Assembly: GCA_034687125.1 (NCBI GenBank)
Contig: JAQGBZ010000008.1
Span: forward strand, 310,001-374,000
Source of the DNA: Neelides folsomi
Lineage: Eukaryota; Arthropoda; Collembola; Neelipleona; Neelidae
Direction of reading: 5' to 3'
DNA: 64,000 nt
Shown: positions 38,993 through 49,620 of the stretch, one piece after another
How the letters are laid out: each line of letters opens with the position of its first letter
Position numbering within the stretch: position 1 is the stretch's first letter
Notes under the pieces: generated by a model
What the model saw: only the letters and a program-made list of their open reading frames with translations
Databases searched by the model: none
What the model was told of the DNA's origin: nothing
Program-made: the position numbers and the translations under genes

Positions 38993-40341
38993 TTAATTAT
39001 GACTATTTATTTGTATATTGTTCACTTTTAAATGATCAATATTGTGCACTGATAAAAATTGAATTTTTCTCTTCGAATCTCCTTCATTTTTAAATATCTT
39101 CATTTTGGTCATTCCCGTGTTTGGCGGATGTGCTTCCACGTCGTCTTCATTGAAATCCAAGAGTTCAAATAGTTCTCCATTTTTTGCCTTCATGTATCGA
39201 AAATAGTAATAAATGCAGAGTCCATGAGTACCAAGGAGAATATTCTCATCAGTTACATCTTCGTCGCACAAGTTAAACATTTCCTGTATTAATGCATGAT
39301 ATTATGTAATTAGAATGTTAAATTTCACGTCCAATTAAAAGTTAATAATGAAAATAAATATTTCTTTTAACATTCATGAAATTAATTAAACGTCCAAGTG
39401 CATCTTCAAAGGTTTCTCCTCCCTTTCCAAATAAAATATGTCTTGGAATATCTGAATGAACACAATAAAAATATTAATATTATTTATTTAATAACATAAG
39501 AATTTTTATAATTATTTTTACCATTTTTTATAGAAATTTTATTTTAAACAATTTAATTTATAATTTGGTAGTGCTTTAATTCTATTTTTACCTAATTTAT
39601 TTTTCTTTAAATTGAATTTAAGATAAAATTTAATAAATAATTTTTTTAATTGAATAAATTTTATTTATTCTTAACGATCATTAAATTTTATAAAGATTTA
39701 ATTATTAACTATAATTTCCTACCAGATTTCGCTACTTCGTCGCGAAATTCCTGAATGTGTTTTCCTTCCCAAATTCCACCATCCTGTAAATTCGAACAAA
39801 AAACTACATTTTCTTTTATATAATGAATAATAAAATTAATAAAATAATAACATTAATAAAATTTCAGATTAAAATTGGTGCTTTTTTACTCTTTCTCTTA
39901 ATCGTTTGTCAATAATAATTTCAGGCTGGGAATGTATGGAATTGGCCAAAGCAGCAATTGTCGTATCATGAGCGCGACTTAAATCACTAGAATATGCACG
40001 CGTGAACTTTTCATTCTTCAGTGCATCACCCAATGCTTTGGCCTAAAAATTTCAATTTATCATATTACTTATAAATAATTCTAATCAAATATTTAATTTA
40101 TTTTTTATATTTAAACATTAGGCGATAAGTGCAATTAAATTACACAAACAAACCTGTTTTCTCCCATTTTCATTTAACTTATGGTCCGTTATGGTGCTCA
40201 CTATTTTATTCAAATTAGCGTCCGTCTCTCCGCTTCATCAATATCATAAAAACGTATATTAGTGTTAAATAATTTAAAAAATTTAATTATTGATTTAATT
40301 ACTACTTACTGTCGGAGGAATGTTACAATAAATTCTTTCAT
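38993..40341 (-). CDS. TIGAR: TIGAR-like fructose-2,6-bisphosphatase (histidine phosphatase superfamily)
   Basis: Histidine-phosphatase family enzyme; TIGAR hydrolyses fructose-2,6-bisphosphate and related phospho-sugars, damping glycolysis. Six exons: 40310-40341, 40154-40232, 39890-40042, 39723-39783, 39372-39451, 38993-39283. All join in phase, giving 231 residues (human TIGAR 270). The N-terminus MKEFIVTFLRHGETDAN holds the RHGE motif, with catalytic His 11 formed across the first splice junction. RAYSSDLSRAHDT gives the second phosphate-binding Arg region. LRERDGGIWEGK carries the acid Glu 94, and GTHGLCI carries the second His 155. PNTGM followed by a DHL-containing C-terminus distinguishes TIGAR from plain phosphoglycerate mutases. 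The loop before the second His is shorter than in human. Acceptor of exon 2 has a weak pyrimidine tract. Exact substrate is inferred from family. Confidence 0.92.
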
Positions 40342-41135
40342 TTTGTGACGAAAAGTTTTTGTAAATATTCTGACTCTCTGAATAATTTGAAATTATTGAA
40401 GTGGTTTAAAGTAAAAAGCTTGTAGTTGAAGATGTAACTTTAATTTGAATGAATAAGTGTGAATGAAGATATGCAGACGAACGAAGTTTTGATTTCATTA
40501 ACAATCTCTCCAACCATTAGCTAATTGAGCAGAAAGTTGATTATTTATTGTATGTTACATAATCTTCTATAAAAGTTGCCCTTGGAGTGTCAGATCATAA
40601 TCACATTAAGTTAAGTTAGTCTACCTATCCTTTTTTAATATGGAATGTCATTATGCGTTTAATTTTCAAAGTATATACTAACTAAATGTAAGTAAGATTC
40701 AAGTACGTACGCGTTTATCAGTTGATCTTGTATGTACAAATACAAAAATAATACTTTAATGTGATGATTGATATTGATATGTATGAAATACATTATATAC
40801 ATACAAATAGTTAATTTGTTTTGTTTGTGTACATGTCTACTATACCGGTATGTAAGTCTATATAAATATTCAATGACTTATATGAAAGGAAATTGCCGAT
40901 TTGATAGCAATTGCAATTAAAACTCATGCCAGTGTGAAATCTTATCATGTCAGTATTGTTTATTTCAATGTAGTTGTAAGAAGAAGCAATAATAAAAGAC
41001 CCATACTTTCCAATTTGAGACTCAACAAAACTCAAAAAATAAACAATAAATAAAGATCAAAACAATTTTCAGATCCAAAAAGTTTGTTTAAACATTATGG
41101 CATTGGAGATTTGATGATTGAGCATATGAAAACAT
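40342..41135. other. Intergenic DNA between TIGAR-like and SORD genes
   Basis: About 0.8 kb, AT-rich. It holds the promoter/5' UTR of the TIGAR-like gene and the 3' UTR of sorbitol dehydrogenase, both on the minus strand. A 74-codon minus-strand frame at 40811-41035 has no family resemblance and I did not call it. Confidence 0.6.
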
Positions 41136-43009
41136 TTAGCAATGGATCATAACTTTTATTGCTCCTCCGGCTCCAGTTCTTGACGTTTCAAATGCTTCGA
41201 GAGTTTCTTCCAATTTGAAGTTGTGAGTGATGAGCTTTTTCACATTCACTCTACCAGAAGCCACAAGAGCTAAAGCTGTTGGATAACTAACAAGGAATAA
41301 AAATAGATTAGATTTTATATAAATAATATACCATTATATAATATAATATACACACAAATTGCATAGCTGAATTGAATTAACTTCATATTATACAAATTAA
41401 TTTTAAAGTTAATTCAAGAAAATCAAGATCAAAATTTTCTAATTGTAATGTATTGGCTACGTCAAAAGTTGCCTTCTTTTTTAATGTGATTACACACCCG
41501 TTAAAACAGAAAACAACTTTTGAAGTACCCAAGATGTACTCAACTAATTGCTTTAATTGCAAAAATGTTTATATTAAAATGTTTAATTCAAATACCAATT
41601 GGCGTATCTGAAAACTCCTCTAATGTCCACTTCCCTAACAGCCGCATTAATGAGTGGAATGTTGACATCATGTGGACCGTGGCCAACCAACAAAACACAG
41701 CCACCAGACTTTGTTGAATGAATGGCAAGAGATATGCAAGACTCTGCTCCACTGCACTCAATCGTGATGTCCACTGGACCACCAATTTTCTCAATTACTT
41801 TCTTTGACAAATTCTCGGCACTTTCCTTTGGATCAACTTGGACTGTGAAATCGGCCCCCATGCTTTTAGCAACTGCCAATCTGTTTTCAGCAATATCTAT
41901 TAAATAAATATAATAAATATTAAAATTGGAAACTTAATTTTCATCGTATAGTAATTTCATCAATAAATTATTTCATATTGATGAAAAATGATCAAACATT
42001 GAATTTTTGTTTACCGGAAATGATTATTTTTGAAGCTCCCATTGAACGAGCCACAAGGAGATTTACAAGTCCAATTGGCCCAGCACCAGTAATAAGCACA
42101 GTGTGTCCAAGAGTCACTCCTGCTCGGCGACAAGCGTGAACACCAACAGACAACGGCTCGAGCAAGGCTCCTTCTTCAAGACTTACGTGGTCAGGAAGTC
42201 TGTCGATTAAGACAATTCAATTCATATTGAAAAGCTTCAGATAAATTTTTAATATTCAGATTTTTTGATTAAATATAATCTCTTCATTAAAATGTTTTTA
42301 CTTGTAGCAAAAGTCAGCCGCATGTGTGTAATATCTTGACAAATTGCCATCACAAGGAGGAGTAGCACAGAAAATGATATCAGGGCACAAATTGTAGTTG
42401 CCGCTTTTACAGTGATCGCAATATCTGCATGGCACGCCAGGTTCAATCGCCACTCGATCTCCTACAAATGAATTATGATTTGTTTAGCTAACAGATGTGT
42501 CAGTGTCTTAATTATTTAACAAAATTCGATTTTTCCTTATTCCTCACCAGGTTTAAGGTTCTTGACTTTCTTTCCACATTTTTCAACAATTCCGGCCGCC
42601 TCGTGTCCAAGAACCATAGGAGCTTTAACGACAAAATCTCCAATTTCTCCTTTCACCAGATAAGAAACGTCCGAGCCGCAAATTCCAACTGCTTGCATTT
42701 TCAATAAAACTTCTAAATTTTGAAAAAATACGATTAATTTGGATTAGCAATATAATTTGGTATTATGGAATATATGTATGTTATGATGATTTTGCTTATA
42801 ATGACATTGTTAATTTAATGTTGACAAACCATCATCTTTTGGCTCTGGAATTGGCCGATTTTCCTAAAAAACAAAATAGACAGTTTTTACATTTTGATTA
42901 TTACATTTAGGTGTGTATTTCAATATTTCAAATAAATGAGTTTTTTTATTACGAGTCTCAAATCTCCTTTTTTGTAGAGAATGGCACTCAAATTTTCATT
43001 TGGACTCAT
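41136..43009 (-). CDS. SORD: Sorbitol dehydrogenase (L-iditol 2-dehydrogenase), zinc-type MDR
   Basis: Cytosolic NAD-dependent oxidation of sorbitol to fructose in the polyol pathway. Seven exons: 42953-43009, 42830-42863, 42548-42712, 42302-42461, 42015-42199, 41596-41896, 41136-41286 (TAA). All join in phase, giving 350 residues (human 357). Catalytic zinc site: Cys 42 in GICGSD, His 67-Glu 68 in LGHEAAG, and [21 protein letters not shown]-binding Rossmann motif is TGAGPIG, then [10 protein letters not shown] with the Asp that favours NAD. The C-terminal [11 protein letters not shown] and [13 protein letters not shown] blocks are diagnostic. A four-cysteine lobe at Cys 97, 100, 103 and 111 (C-X2-C-X2-C-X7-C) is intact, so a structural zinc is predicted, unlike human SORD. 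The stop is directly after KVMIHC, so the C-terminus is short. Confidence 0.97.
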
Positions 43010-43937
43010 CTTGACAACTGTTGACACTGATTTCAATTTTGATTTTCGTTTGATGCGTCTCCACTCTTTGGATTTCTTGAATGCTCTGAAACAAGAAAGT
43101 GAATAAGAATGCAGCCAGGCTTACATTTAACCTTGAGCTCTTGTCCTAATGTCAAGTCATAAATTTATTCTCATTTTTTTCTAAGAATTTCATTGCTTAG
43201 ATTACACTTGGTCACTTGGCCCAAACCGGTATTATCTATATGATATTACGTCCAAAATTCTATCCTAGGTATACTAATGATAAACTATGGACTATATCAA
43301 AGCATAAATTCATGTATATAATATAATATAAAGTAATATAAAATGCCTATCTGTATTTAATAGTTCTTAATTTTCTCATAAATAGATTAATGATTATAGG
43401 ACATATCATGAATTTGCGGTGAGTATCAATTTACATTTACATTCAAAAGCATTATTTCTTATAGCACTATATGAATGCCCTTGAAAATTTTGACTATACT
43501 TTACGGCTTTACAAAGTCTAAATTGTAAGACATTTTTATAAAGAATGGAAAAATGCACAAAAGTATCGTGGCATACTTTTCATAATTTTATATAGCTATG
43601 CAAGCTCTAATTAATTAATTTTTCATCCATAAAAAATGATTTGCAAATTAAGAAATAATGTTTTATATATTATTATTTTAGTGAAACCACATGTTTTTAT
43701 TTTATTGTTTGCAACTTCTGCTTTTTTGGCATTAACATATTACATAAAACACATAAAGGATATATTGAATATTATTTTTGATACACATAAAACATTGTTT
43801 CATGGAATGAAATGGATGTGTCAAGATTGTTTAACAGCGTTTAATAAAGCTTGCATAAAATGTCTAATTCAAATACTGATTATAAATTCAAATATTTTAC
43901 TAGTTACCTTTTAAATTAACGTTAAATAGTGTTTAAG
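43010..43937. other. Divergent spacer upstream of SORD
   Basis: The 70 bases next to the SORD start are GC-richer and likely hold its 5' UTR and promoter. The rest is AT-rich. A 92-codon plus-strand frame (43636-43914) reads Phe/Ile/Leu-rich then MKWMCQDC, but I could not place it in a family or give it supported splice sites. It may be an exon of the gene ending at 44050, or chance. Confidence 0.45.
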
Positions 43938-44050
43938 GTCGTTTAGATAGTTTGTTGAAGGAAGGTATTACAGCTGCTGGTTGCGTCGAATCTGAAGAAA
44001 CTGAAGATTACCTTGTGGAACCCATTGAAAATCGCGCTTGTTATTTATAA
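43938..44050 (+). CDS. Orphan terminal exon, product not recognised
   Basis: After a TTTAAG acceptor, an exon with two bases completing a codon reads 36 residues to a TAA: RLDSLLKEGITAAGCVESE, then ETEDYLVEPIENRACYL. The composition is protein-like (acidic, balanced, no AT-bias residues), unlike neighbouring chance frames. An AATAAA hexamer follows 51 bases later, and the next gene (MPC2) starts 84 bases after the stop. I do not recognise the family and could not find the upstream exon; the frame at 43636-43914 is a possible but unsupported partner. An alternative acceptor eight bases downstream (TTTAG) keeps the same frame. Confidence 0.4.
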
Positions 44051-44101
44051 GGGAATCTCTTATCTCTTTTCATTCCTTCTTCATTGGGAAATTTTTAATT
44101 A

Positions 44102-44107
44102 AATAAA
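44102..44107 (+). terminator. AATAAA following the orphan exon
   Basis: A canonical polyadenylation hexamer lies 51 bases after the stop of the orphan exon and 27 bases before the MPC2 start codon. It supports the orphan exon being a real 3' terminal exon. It would leave very little room for an MPC2 promoter and 5' UTR. Confidence 0.5.
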
Positions 44108-44134
44108 GGCATTTAAGTTAACTATTTAGTCAAA

Positions 44135-44742
44135 ATGGCGTCGGCTCTTTATTTAAGGTCTATGGCCTATTTTGAAAAATTTGTTCCTCAGAAATTGATG
44201 CCTTTGTGGAAACACCCAGCTGGTAATTTCTTAATTTCGTATATTTAATGAAAAATTAAAATAAATATAAACTTTATGACTTATTTAGATTTGATTTCTT
44301 ATATAAAATCTTTTTTTATAATTATTTGCAGGCCCACAAACTGTTTTCTTTTGGTCGCCGATTTTCAAATGGGTATTCAGAATTACGATATAAAAGCTCA
44401 AAGATAATAAAAACTAATTTTTGCAATTTATGAATTAAAAATATTCTTATAATATTCTCATATCATGTTTTAATTGAATATCAGGGTCTCGTAATTGCTG
44501 GAATTGGTGATTTGCAACGACCAGCTTCGAAAATCAGTCTGCCTCAGTCGTCTGCTCTCACAGCGACGGGATTCATTTGGGCGAGATATTCCCTCGTCAT
44601 CATACCAAAGAATTGGGCTTTATTCAGCGTCAACGTCTTTGTCGGTCTCACTGGGCTGTACCAAGTGACAAGAGGAATCAAATATCAAATGGATTTGAAA
44701 AGTGGAGCTCAAGTGAAAGAAATTGAAGAGAAAAAGAGCTAA
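44135..44742 (+). CDS. MPC2: Mitochondrial pyruvate carrier subunit 2
   Basis: Inner-membrane subunit that pairs with MPC1 to import pyruvate into mitochondria. Three exons: 44135-44222, 44332-44372, 44485-44742 (TAA). They are in phase and encode 128 residues (human 127). Family blocks in order: LMPLWKHPAGPQTVFFWSP.FKW, GLVIAGIGDLQRPASKISLPQ, ALTATGFIWARYSLVIIPKNW, LFSVNVFVGLTGLYQ. Three hydrophobic helices are expected at about residues 40-58, 75-95 and 100-118. The N-terminal ATG has AAA at the -3 side and is the only Met before the conserved block. The C-terminus is lysine/glutamate-rich. It sits head-to-tail behind the orphan exon. Confidence 0.96.
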
Positions 44743-45385
44743 ATGTAAGTGATATTTAATTAAAATTATAGAAATTCACTTTTAGTCTCATTCAAAGAAT
44801 ATCCACGAAATACTTAAATGTTTATAATAATGAATATATTGTTAATGGGGAATTTAGGAATATGTTTAAACAAAATTTTATGCAGATATGTTATGCACTC
44901 ATAGATGAATACATATATTTATGCGCCAATGAAAGAAGATATTTAATATGGTTTAGGTATGTTCGATGTTAATTTAATTATAGAAAACATTATGCGGGTT
45001 ACTTATTGGTGCTATTATGTTAACATTTAAATGATTTTTGATTATAGAGTACGTGTAAATACTAAATAGTGTTAAATAAGAAATAATCGAACTTGTGATA
45101 GAAAAGTACATTAGATGTAAATAAAACGATTTAAAATGACAACTTATTTAATATCGGTATACAAATTCAATATTAATTGTAAAATAATGTAAAAACAGTG
45201 AAATATTATTGTAAAAATAATGATTATTTTATTTTCTTGAAAATAAATTCTCAATTGTTTAAGACACTATTAAAGTTTTTAGTCTGTTATAAAATCTCTT
45301 TACATATAACATTAAAAAATATCACTTTCATTATTTTATCATACGTATCGTATTTTTTCTCTATATTATATTATATTTAATTTTA
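44743..45385. other. AT-rich spacer between convergent genes
   Basis: About 640 bases holding the 3' UTRs of MPC2 (plus) and the coiled-coil gene (minus). Several AATAAA-like strings occur (for example near 45119), but none is close enough to assign with confidence. No gene seen. Confidence 0.55.
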
Positions 45386-46125
45386 TTACGCATCCGTATT
45401 ACTAGTCATCACGGCTTCATTCCTTGTAAACGGAACTTGTTCTTGATGAAAATAAACGGAAAAGTTCTTGTATTTAACTCTTTTACTTTCTCCCTCTTTA
45501 AAACTTTTTCTTCTTTTCTTTAAATGGGATTCTATACTTTGCTCCACTGCTTCTTTTATTTCAGGTAAATTCATTTTTATTAACTCAGATTTGCATTCTT
45601 TTGTTAGGGAAAATATATTGTCCAATTCATTTTTTGGTAATTTGGATTTCATTGAAGTTAACACCTTGATTCTAGATAAAAGTCATTGGGTTAATTCTTT
45701 ATTTAATATCTCTTTTATTTTTAAAATTGCATTTATAATTTTTATTCAATTATTGTTAATATCTTACTTTTCAATTTGCGATTTAATAATAAAATTTTTC
45801 TTTTCTAACATCTTCATCGAAGTGGCATAAAGCGAAGAAATGTTAGCTGCAATTGAGTCCTTTTCTTGCTGCAACACTTTTAACTTTTCGTCTTTCGATG
45901 CTAATTCTTCTTGGACATGCTCTATTGACTCTTCTAATTCTCGTACTTTTTCTTTAAGCTCATCTCTCTAATTAAAAAAATCATAATGTTAAATTTACCC
46001 AATACATATTAAAATATCTTAAAATCTTAATGTTTATTTATACTTACCGTCAGCTCTTTCCCATGAGAAGTACTTTCAACAAAAATTGAAGATTCCAAGT
46101 CTCCATAAATGTCATCGTCTTCCAT
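45386..46125 (-). CDS. Small coiled-coil protein, function unknown
   Basis: Three in-phase exons (46048-46125, 45768-45967, 45386-45671) encode 187 residues. The N-terminus MEDDDIYGDLESS is an acidic patch of a kind seen in nuclear scaffold proteins. Residues about 27-95 form a strong heptad coiled coil (RDELKEKVRELEESIEHVQEEL and on). A short KKRRKSFKEGESKRVK basic stretch near residue 145 could be a nuclear localisation signal. The acidic start followed by the coiled coil faintly recalls the N-terminus of FLASH/CASP8AP2-type histone-mRNA factors, but I would not name it so. The second exon's donor splits a codon (AA|G), and the third exon opens at TCTAG|A. Confidence 0.7.
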
Positions 46126-46730
46126 CGATTTCTTCAAATATTTATTATTATACCTGACCACTATTACATTTTTAAAATCATCACTAACAATAGGATTAAT
46201 TTATTATTTTACAGTATAATTAAAATGGTAAAATTTTGTATAAAAATTAACAATGTTAAAAATTAAAACTATTATCCTTTAACCACCACTTTTATAATAA
46301 TTAATCGAATTAAAAGTTTCTTCACTTAAACTTGAATAAACATTTACTTAATATTTATTTATACTTAATTTAATTTAATTCCCATTTACAAGATTAAAAC
46401 TAAAACTCGGAAATTAATAATTATTTAATTTAATAAAAATATTAAATATTGTTCGAAAGTTTGAATCTAAATTCTTTGAATTGAAGAAAAGAATCGAATG
46501 TCGAGGGAGAAAGTCTTTAGTTTTGGATCGTAAGGGGGTTATATGAAACTTATGGATGCTCGATGCTCAATGAAACAAACTTTTAATGTTGCATTCAAAG
46601 TTGTATTTAGTTTTAATTAGGTAATATAAATAATTTTAAAAATGTGTTAAATGTCATGTAATGTTTATATGAATGATTTAATTAAAAATTGATGTTGATT
46701 ATAAAGAATTAAATATTAATTTATTTCTTC
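46126..46730. other. AT-rich intergenic DNA
   Basis: About 600 bases upstream of the coiled-coil gene (minus strand). It is expected to hold that gene's promoter and the 3' UTR of the next minus-strand gene. I see no coding sequence. Confidence 0.55.
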
Positions 46731-47067
46731 TCCTCAGTAGTGTCAGGTTTTGACCTGACTGGTGAAGTGAGTTTGGGATCTTTGTCCAATTCTTTCTTTT
46801 CTTTTTCATCTTCAAATGAAATAGCTTTTGCTTCTTGCCAAAGGCAACTCTATTGGGATCGTTCTTGTAACTTGGACTGTTCCAATCTTTTCCTCTTCTT
46901 GATTTTGCTGTCTTCATAGAGGGTGATGGTTTAACTGGCCTTTTACTCCTAATTGATGTTTTGGACCTTGAGTAAGTGTGTGAGTAAGTGGGTCCCTTTC
47001 TCTTGTCAGCAAGATCTTTTTCTCTCTTCCACTGCTTTATTGTTGTCAATGTAGTCGAGCCGGCCAT
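46731..47067 (-). CDS. Lys/Arg/Ser-rich coding segment with frame conflict
   Basis: From ATG at 47067 one frame reads MAGSTTLTTIKQWKREKD, then a basic Ser/Lys/Arg-rich stretch up to about NDPNRVAFGKK. The most protein-like 3' part lies in a different frame: AKAISFEDEKEKKELDKDP, ending TTEEKK with TAA at 46731-46733. No intron of normal size (73 bp or more here) can join the two, so there is a frameshift, a sequence error, or one of the frames is chance. It may be the last exon of the gene represented by 47236-47556. No family recognised. Confidence 0.35.
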
Positions 47068-47235
47068 ATTTCTTTTAAAACATTTTATTGAAAATTATAA
47101 AATTTAATAAATTAAAAATAAAGTTGTTTTCCTCATTGTTGGCCATTTCTACTTATTATTAGCGATCGATCGATAGTTTTATTATTTTTCTATTTAGACC
47201 ATATGAATATAGATTTTTTTAAAGTCATTTATTAC

Positions 47236-47556
47236 CTTCCGGAGAGCAACCGCCCAACCTTGATTCCTAAATTCTTTACTGTTGAACCTTTCGTATGCAT
47301 CACTAGAAATGGTCGGTTTTTGTTTTCTATACGGTGATTCAGTCTTTTTCCTTTTTGGATCGAGAGCGTCTTTCTTTTCCTCTTCTTCAACTATGACTTG
47401 GATTATGTCAAATTCGTCGAAATAATCAGCCACGTCACCAATGTTCTTATTGGAAAAAATCCCACGACGTTCCTCTTCAAAATCAAGTTGTTCCTCATCG
47501 GGCCAATCTTTTTTCACTTCATCAAGGTCCATATAAATTCCTTTTGTACGAAACAT
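47236..47556 (-). CDS. Acidic exon of an unidentified protein
   Basis: After a CCTAG acceptor at 47563, an in-phase exon with ATG at 47556 runs 107 codons to the donor AAG|GTAAT at 47235. It reads IYMDLDEVKKDWPDEEQLDF, then EEERRGIFSNKNIGDVADYF, a KKDALDPKRKK basic island and SSDAYERFNSKEFRNQGWAVALRK. The sequence is clearly protein-like, but I do not recognise the family. A small exon upstream (about 47704-47737, RKFWPPGYVLD) fits the phase at its donor but not to the next gene upstream. It may belong to the same gene as 47779-48283 and/or 46731-47067. Confidence 0.55.
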
Positions 47557-47778
47557 CAGATTCTAGGTATTTTTAAAAATCAGAATATATGAGATCGTAT
47601 CGATATAATAGCAGACATAAGATTGTACATATTACATCTTGTAATTTTTACCATACAATTACAGTTTGTATTGTAAAAATTAAAAAATATTTTATATCAT
47701 ACATCCAAGACATAACCAGGAGGCCAAAATTTTCGTCTAAAAAATTGAGTAAATGTTTCTGGATTTTACTTTTTCCGT

Positions 47779-48283
47779 CTAATCAAATTCCCTTTGTCTC
47801 TGAGGCTTTACTTTGTAAATGACCTTTTTGTGATCATATTTATCTTCTTCATCCTCTTCATCTTCTTTGTCCAGCGTGTCCTTCAAAAGCTCATGTTCCA
47901 ACTGAGCCGTCTTCTTCAAGTCTTCCAACATCTCTTCTTTCTTCTCTTGTTCTTGCTCTTCCGGAACCCAATAGTCGTACATTTTTGGTCGATAAAGTTG
48001 CGCCCTCTAATTTCATTTAATTTTTTAATTAAATTAAAATTGTTTAAATTAATATTATTCAGATAGTTCTTTTCTAGTAACATTTTAAATACATATTTAA
48101 ATTAAAAGTTAAAGTGGGCATTTGGTTTACCTCTCACGATGCGTGTTTTGTTTGTACATATTTTGTTCAATGTTTTGGATGTTTCGGCTGAGTTCGTGGA
48201 CGTTCTTTTCATCTTGGGTCTCTTCGGTTCTGACTGGAGGTAGCCGATCGTAATTTATTGTCCCCTCTGAACCCGTACATGGT
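47779..48283 (-). CDS. Glu/Lys-rich protein, 3' exons, function unknown
   Basis: Two exons, 48131-48283 and 47779-48004, join in phase through a 126-bp intron (AG|GTAAAC to TTAGAG|G). Together they read TINYDRLPPVRTEETQDEKN, NMYKQNTHRERAQLYRPKMYDYWVPEEQEQ, a long acidic helical stretch with DKEDEEDEEDKYD, and end QRQREFD with TAG. The first exon opens with a split codon, so at least one 5' exon lies upstream and was not found. The MYDYWVPEEQ block looks conserved, but I cannot name the family. It could be one gene with the downstream acidic exon if the TAG-containing end is spliced out, but no donor gives the right phase. Confidence 0.55.
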
Positions 48284-49620
48284 CTTTTAATTTATAAACA
48301 AAAACGTTAAAACAATTAAATCCAAACTTTTATCAAATAAAATAATATTGGAATAAGAATTTCAAAACACAAGAATTGAGGGTTCTTCAAAAAGACAAGT
48401 AATGTAATTACGAAAGTTGCTAGTTTTTCCAATAAAAAGATGTAATAATTTAATGTAAAATATATTAAAATTTGTATTTTCCAACTTAATATTAAGAGCA
48501 TTTTATTGTTTATTTGTGATTCTGTTACAATTGACTGGTATTATTCATTCCAATAAAATTATACGATACAACTGCATGAGTTATTTTATCATTATAAACG
48601 ACATAAAGTTAAAATACTGAAGCAGGATATTCTTAATTTTCTAAAAACAGATAAGTTAGAAAAATTATATTTTTATATTTTATTCATACTTTTCTCAATT
48701 CATTTGATATTGAAGAATATTAAAGACGGTGAAATAAAGGTTTATTTTCTTTATATTGGCTCCCATTCAGTCAATGTTTCCTTTATTCCATTTAATCCAA
48801 TATTATTCCAAACTTGAATGGATTTCAATAAAATATTTTCATTTAAAACATTTCATAATTCCGCATACATTTGACCTCTATTTTAAATCAACATATTGAT
48901 TTTATTGGTATTTAAAGAAGGTTAGTAATGAATTTGGGTTCAATAATGGGGAAACTTTGATTTGGGGCATCAGAATGAAAAGGGCAGGATTTTATTAGGG
49001 AGCCTTTTAAAGTGACATTTTGGTAAAGGTTCTTCCCAAAATGTAAAGGGTGATTCAATGAAGATGAAAAGGATGTTAGTGATGACATGAACACGGGAGC
49101 AAGTTATAGAAAATCTCTTGTCATTTTCCTATATGTTTATTATCTCGGAGTTGGTTGAATCTTCTATAGGAGCGAGAAGCGGAGTTTGTGTTAGTTAAGT
49201 AATGGGGATCTTCTGGTTCCTTCAATCTGAGTCTTCTACGGTTTCGGGAGTGCTGTGGGAGTTGATGAGGAGAACTTTGCTTCTTTTCCTTCAACCTAAA
49301 AAACAAATTCTCCAGTTCTCATTCAACTCCCAACCAAATCTCATTTGTTTAAACACTCCATTTAAGTTTAACTCAAAAACTGATAGTGATTGGTTAAACT
49401 TACGGTAACAACTTTTACTGATATTGTTCAATTAATTACTTTTTTACTGTGTTTAATTTTAATAAAGGTATGGTAGACCAAATTTAATCTGTAAAGAATA
49501 ATCAATGAAAATTATTTTTTAAATAAATAAAAAATAAAAATGTGACGGTAGGGATATTTATATTATTAATACAATTTGTTAGTGTGAGTAAAGAGTTGGA
49601 TTTTTGTGTTGGATCTCATA
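48284..49620. other. Intergenic DNA between oppositely oriented genes
   Basis: About 1.3 kb, AT-rich at its left and GC-richer from 49100 to 49330. It should contain 5' exon(s) of the minus-strand gene and the promoter of the WAP-domain gene. A 61-codon minus-strand frame at 49121-49306 has no recognised product. Confidence 0.5.

Noticed and set aside
41520-41907. Plus-strand frames opposite SORD exons
   Set aside because: They are antisense shadows of SORD coding sequence.
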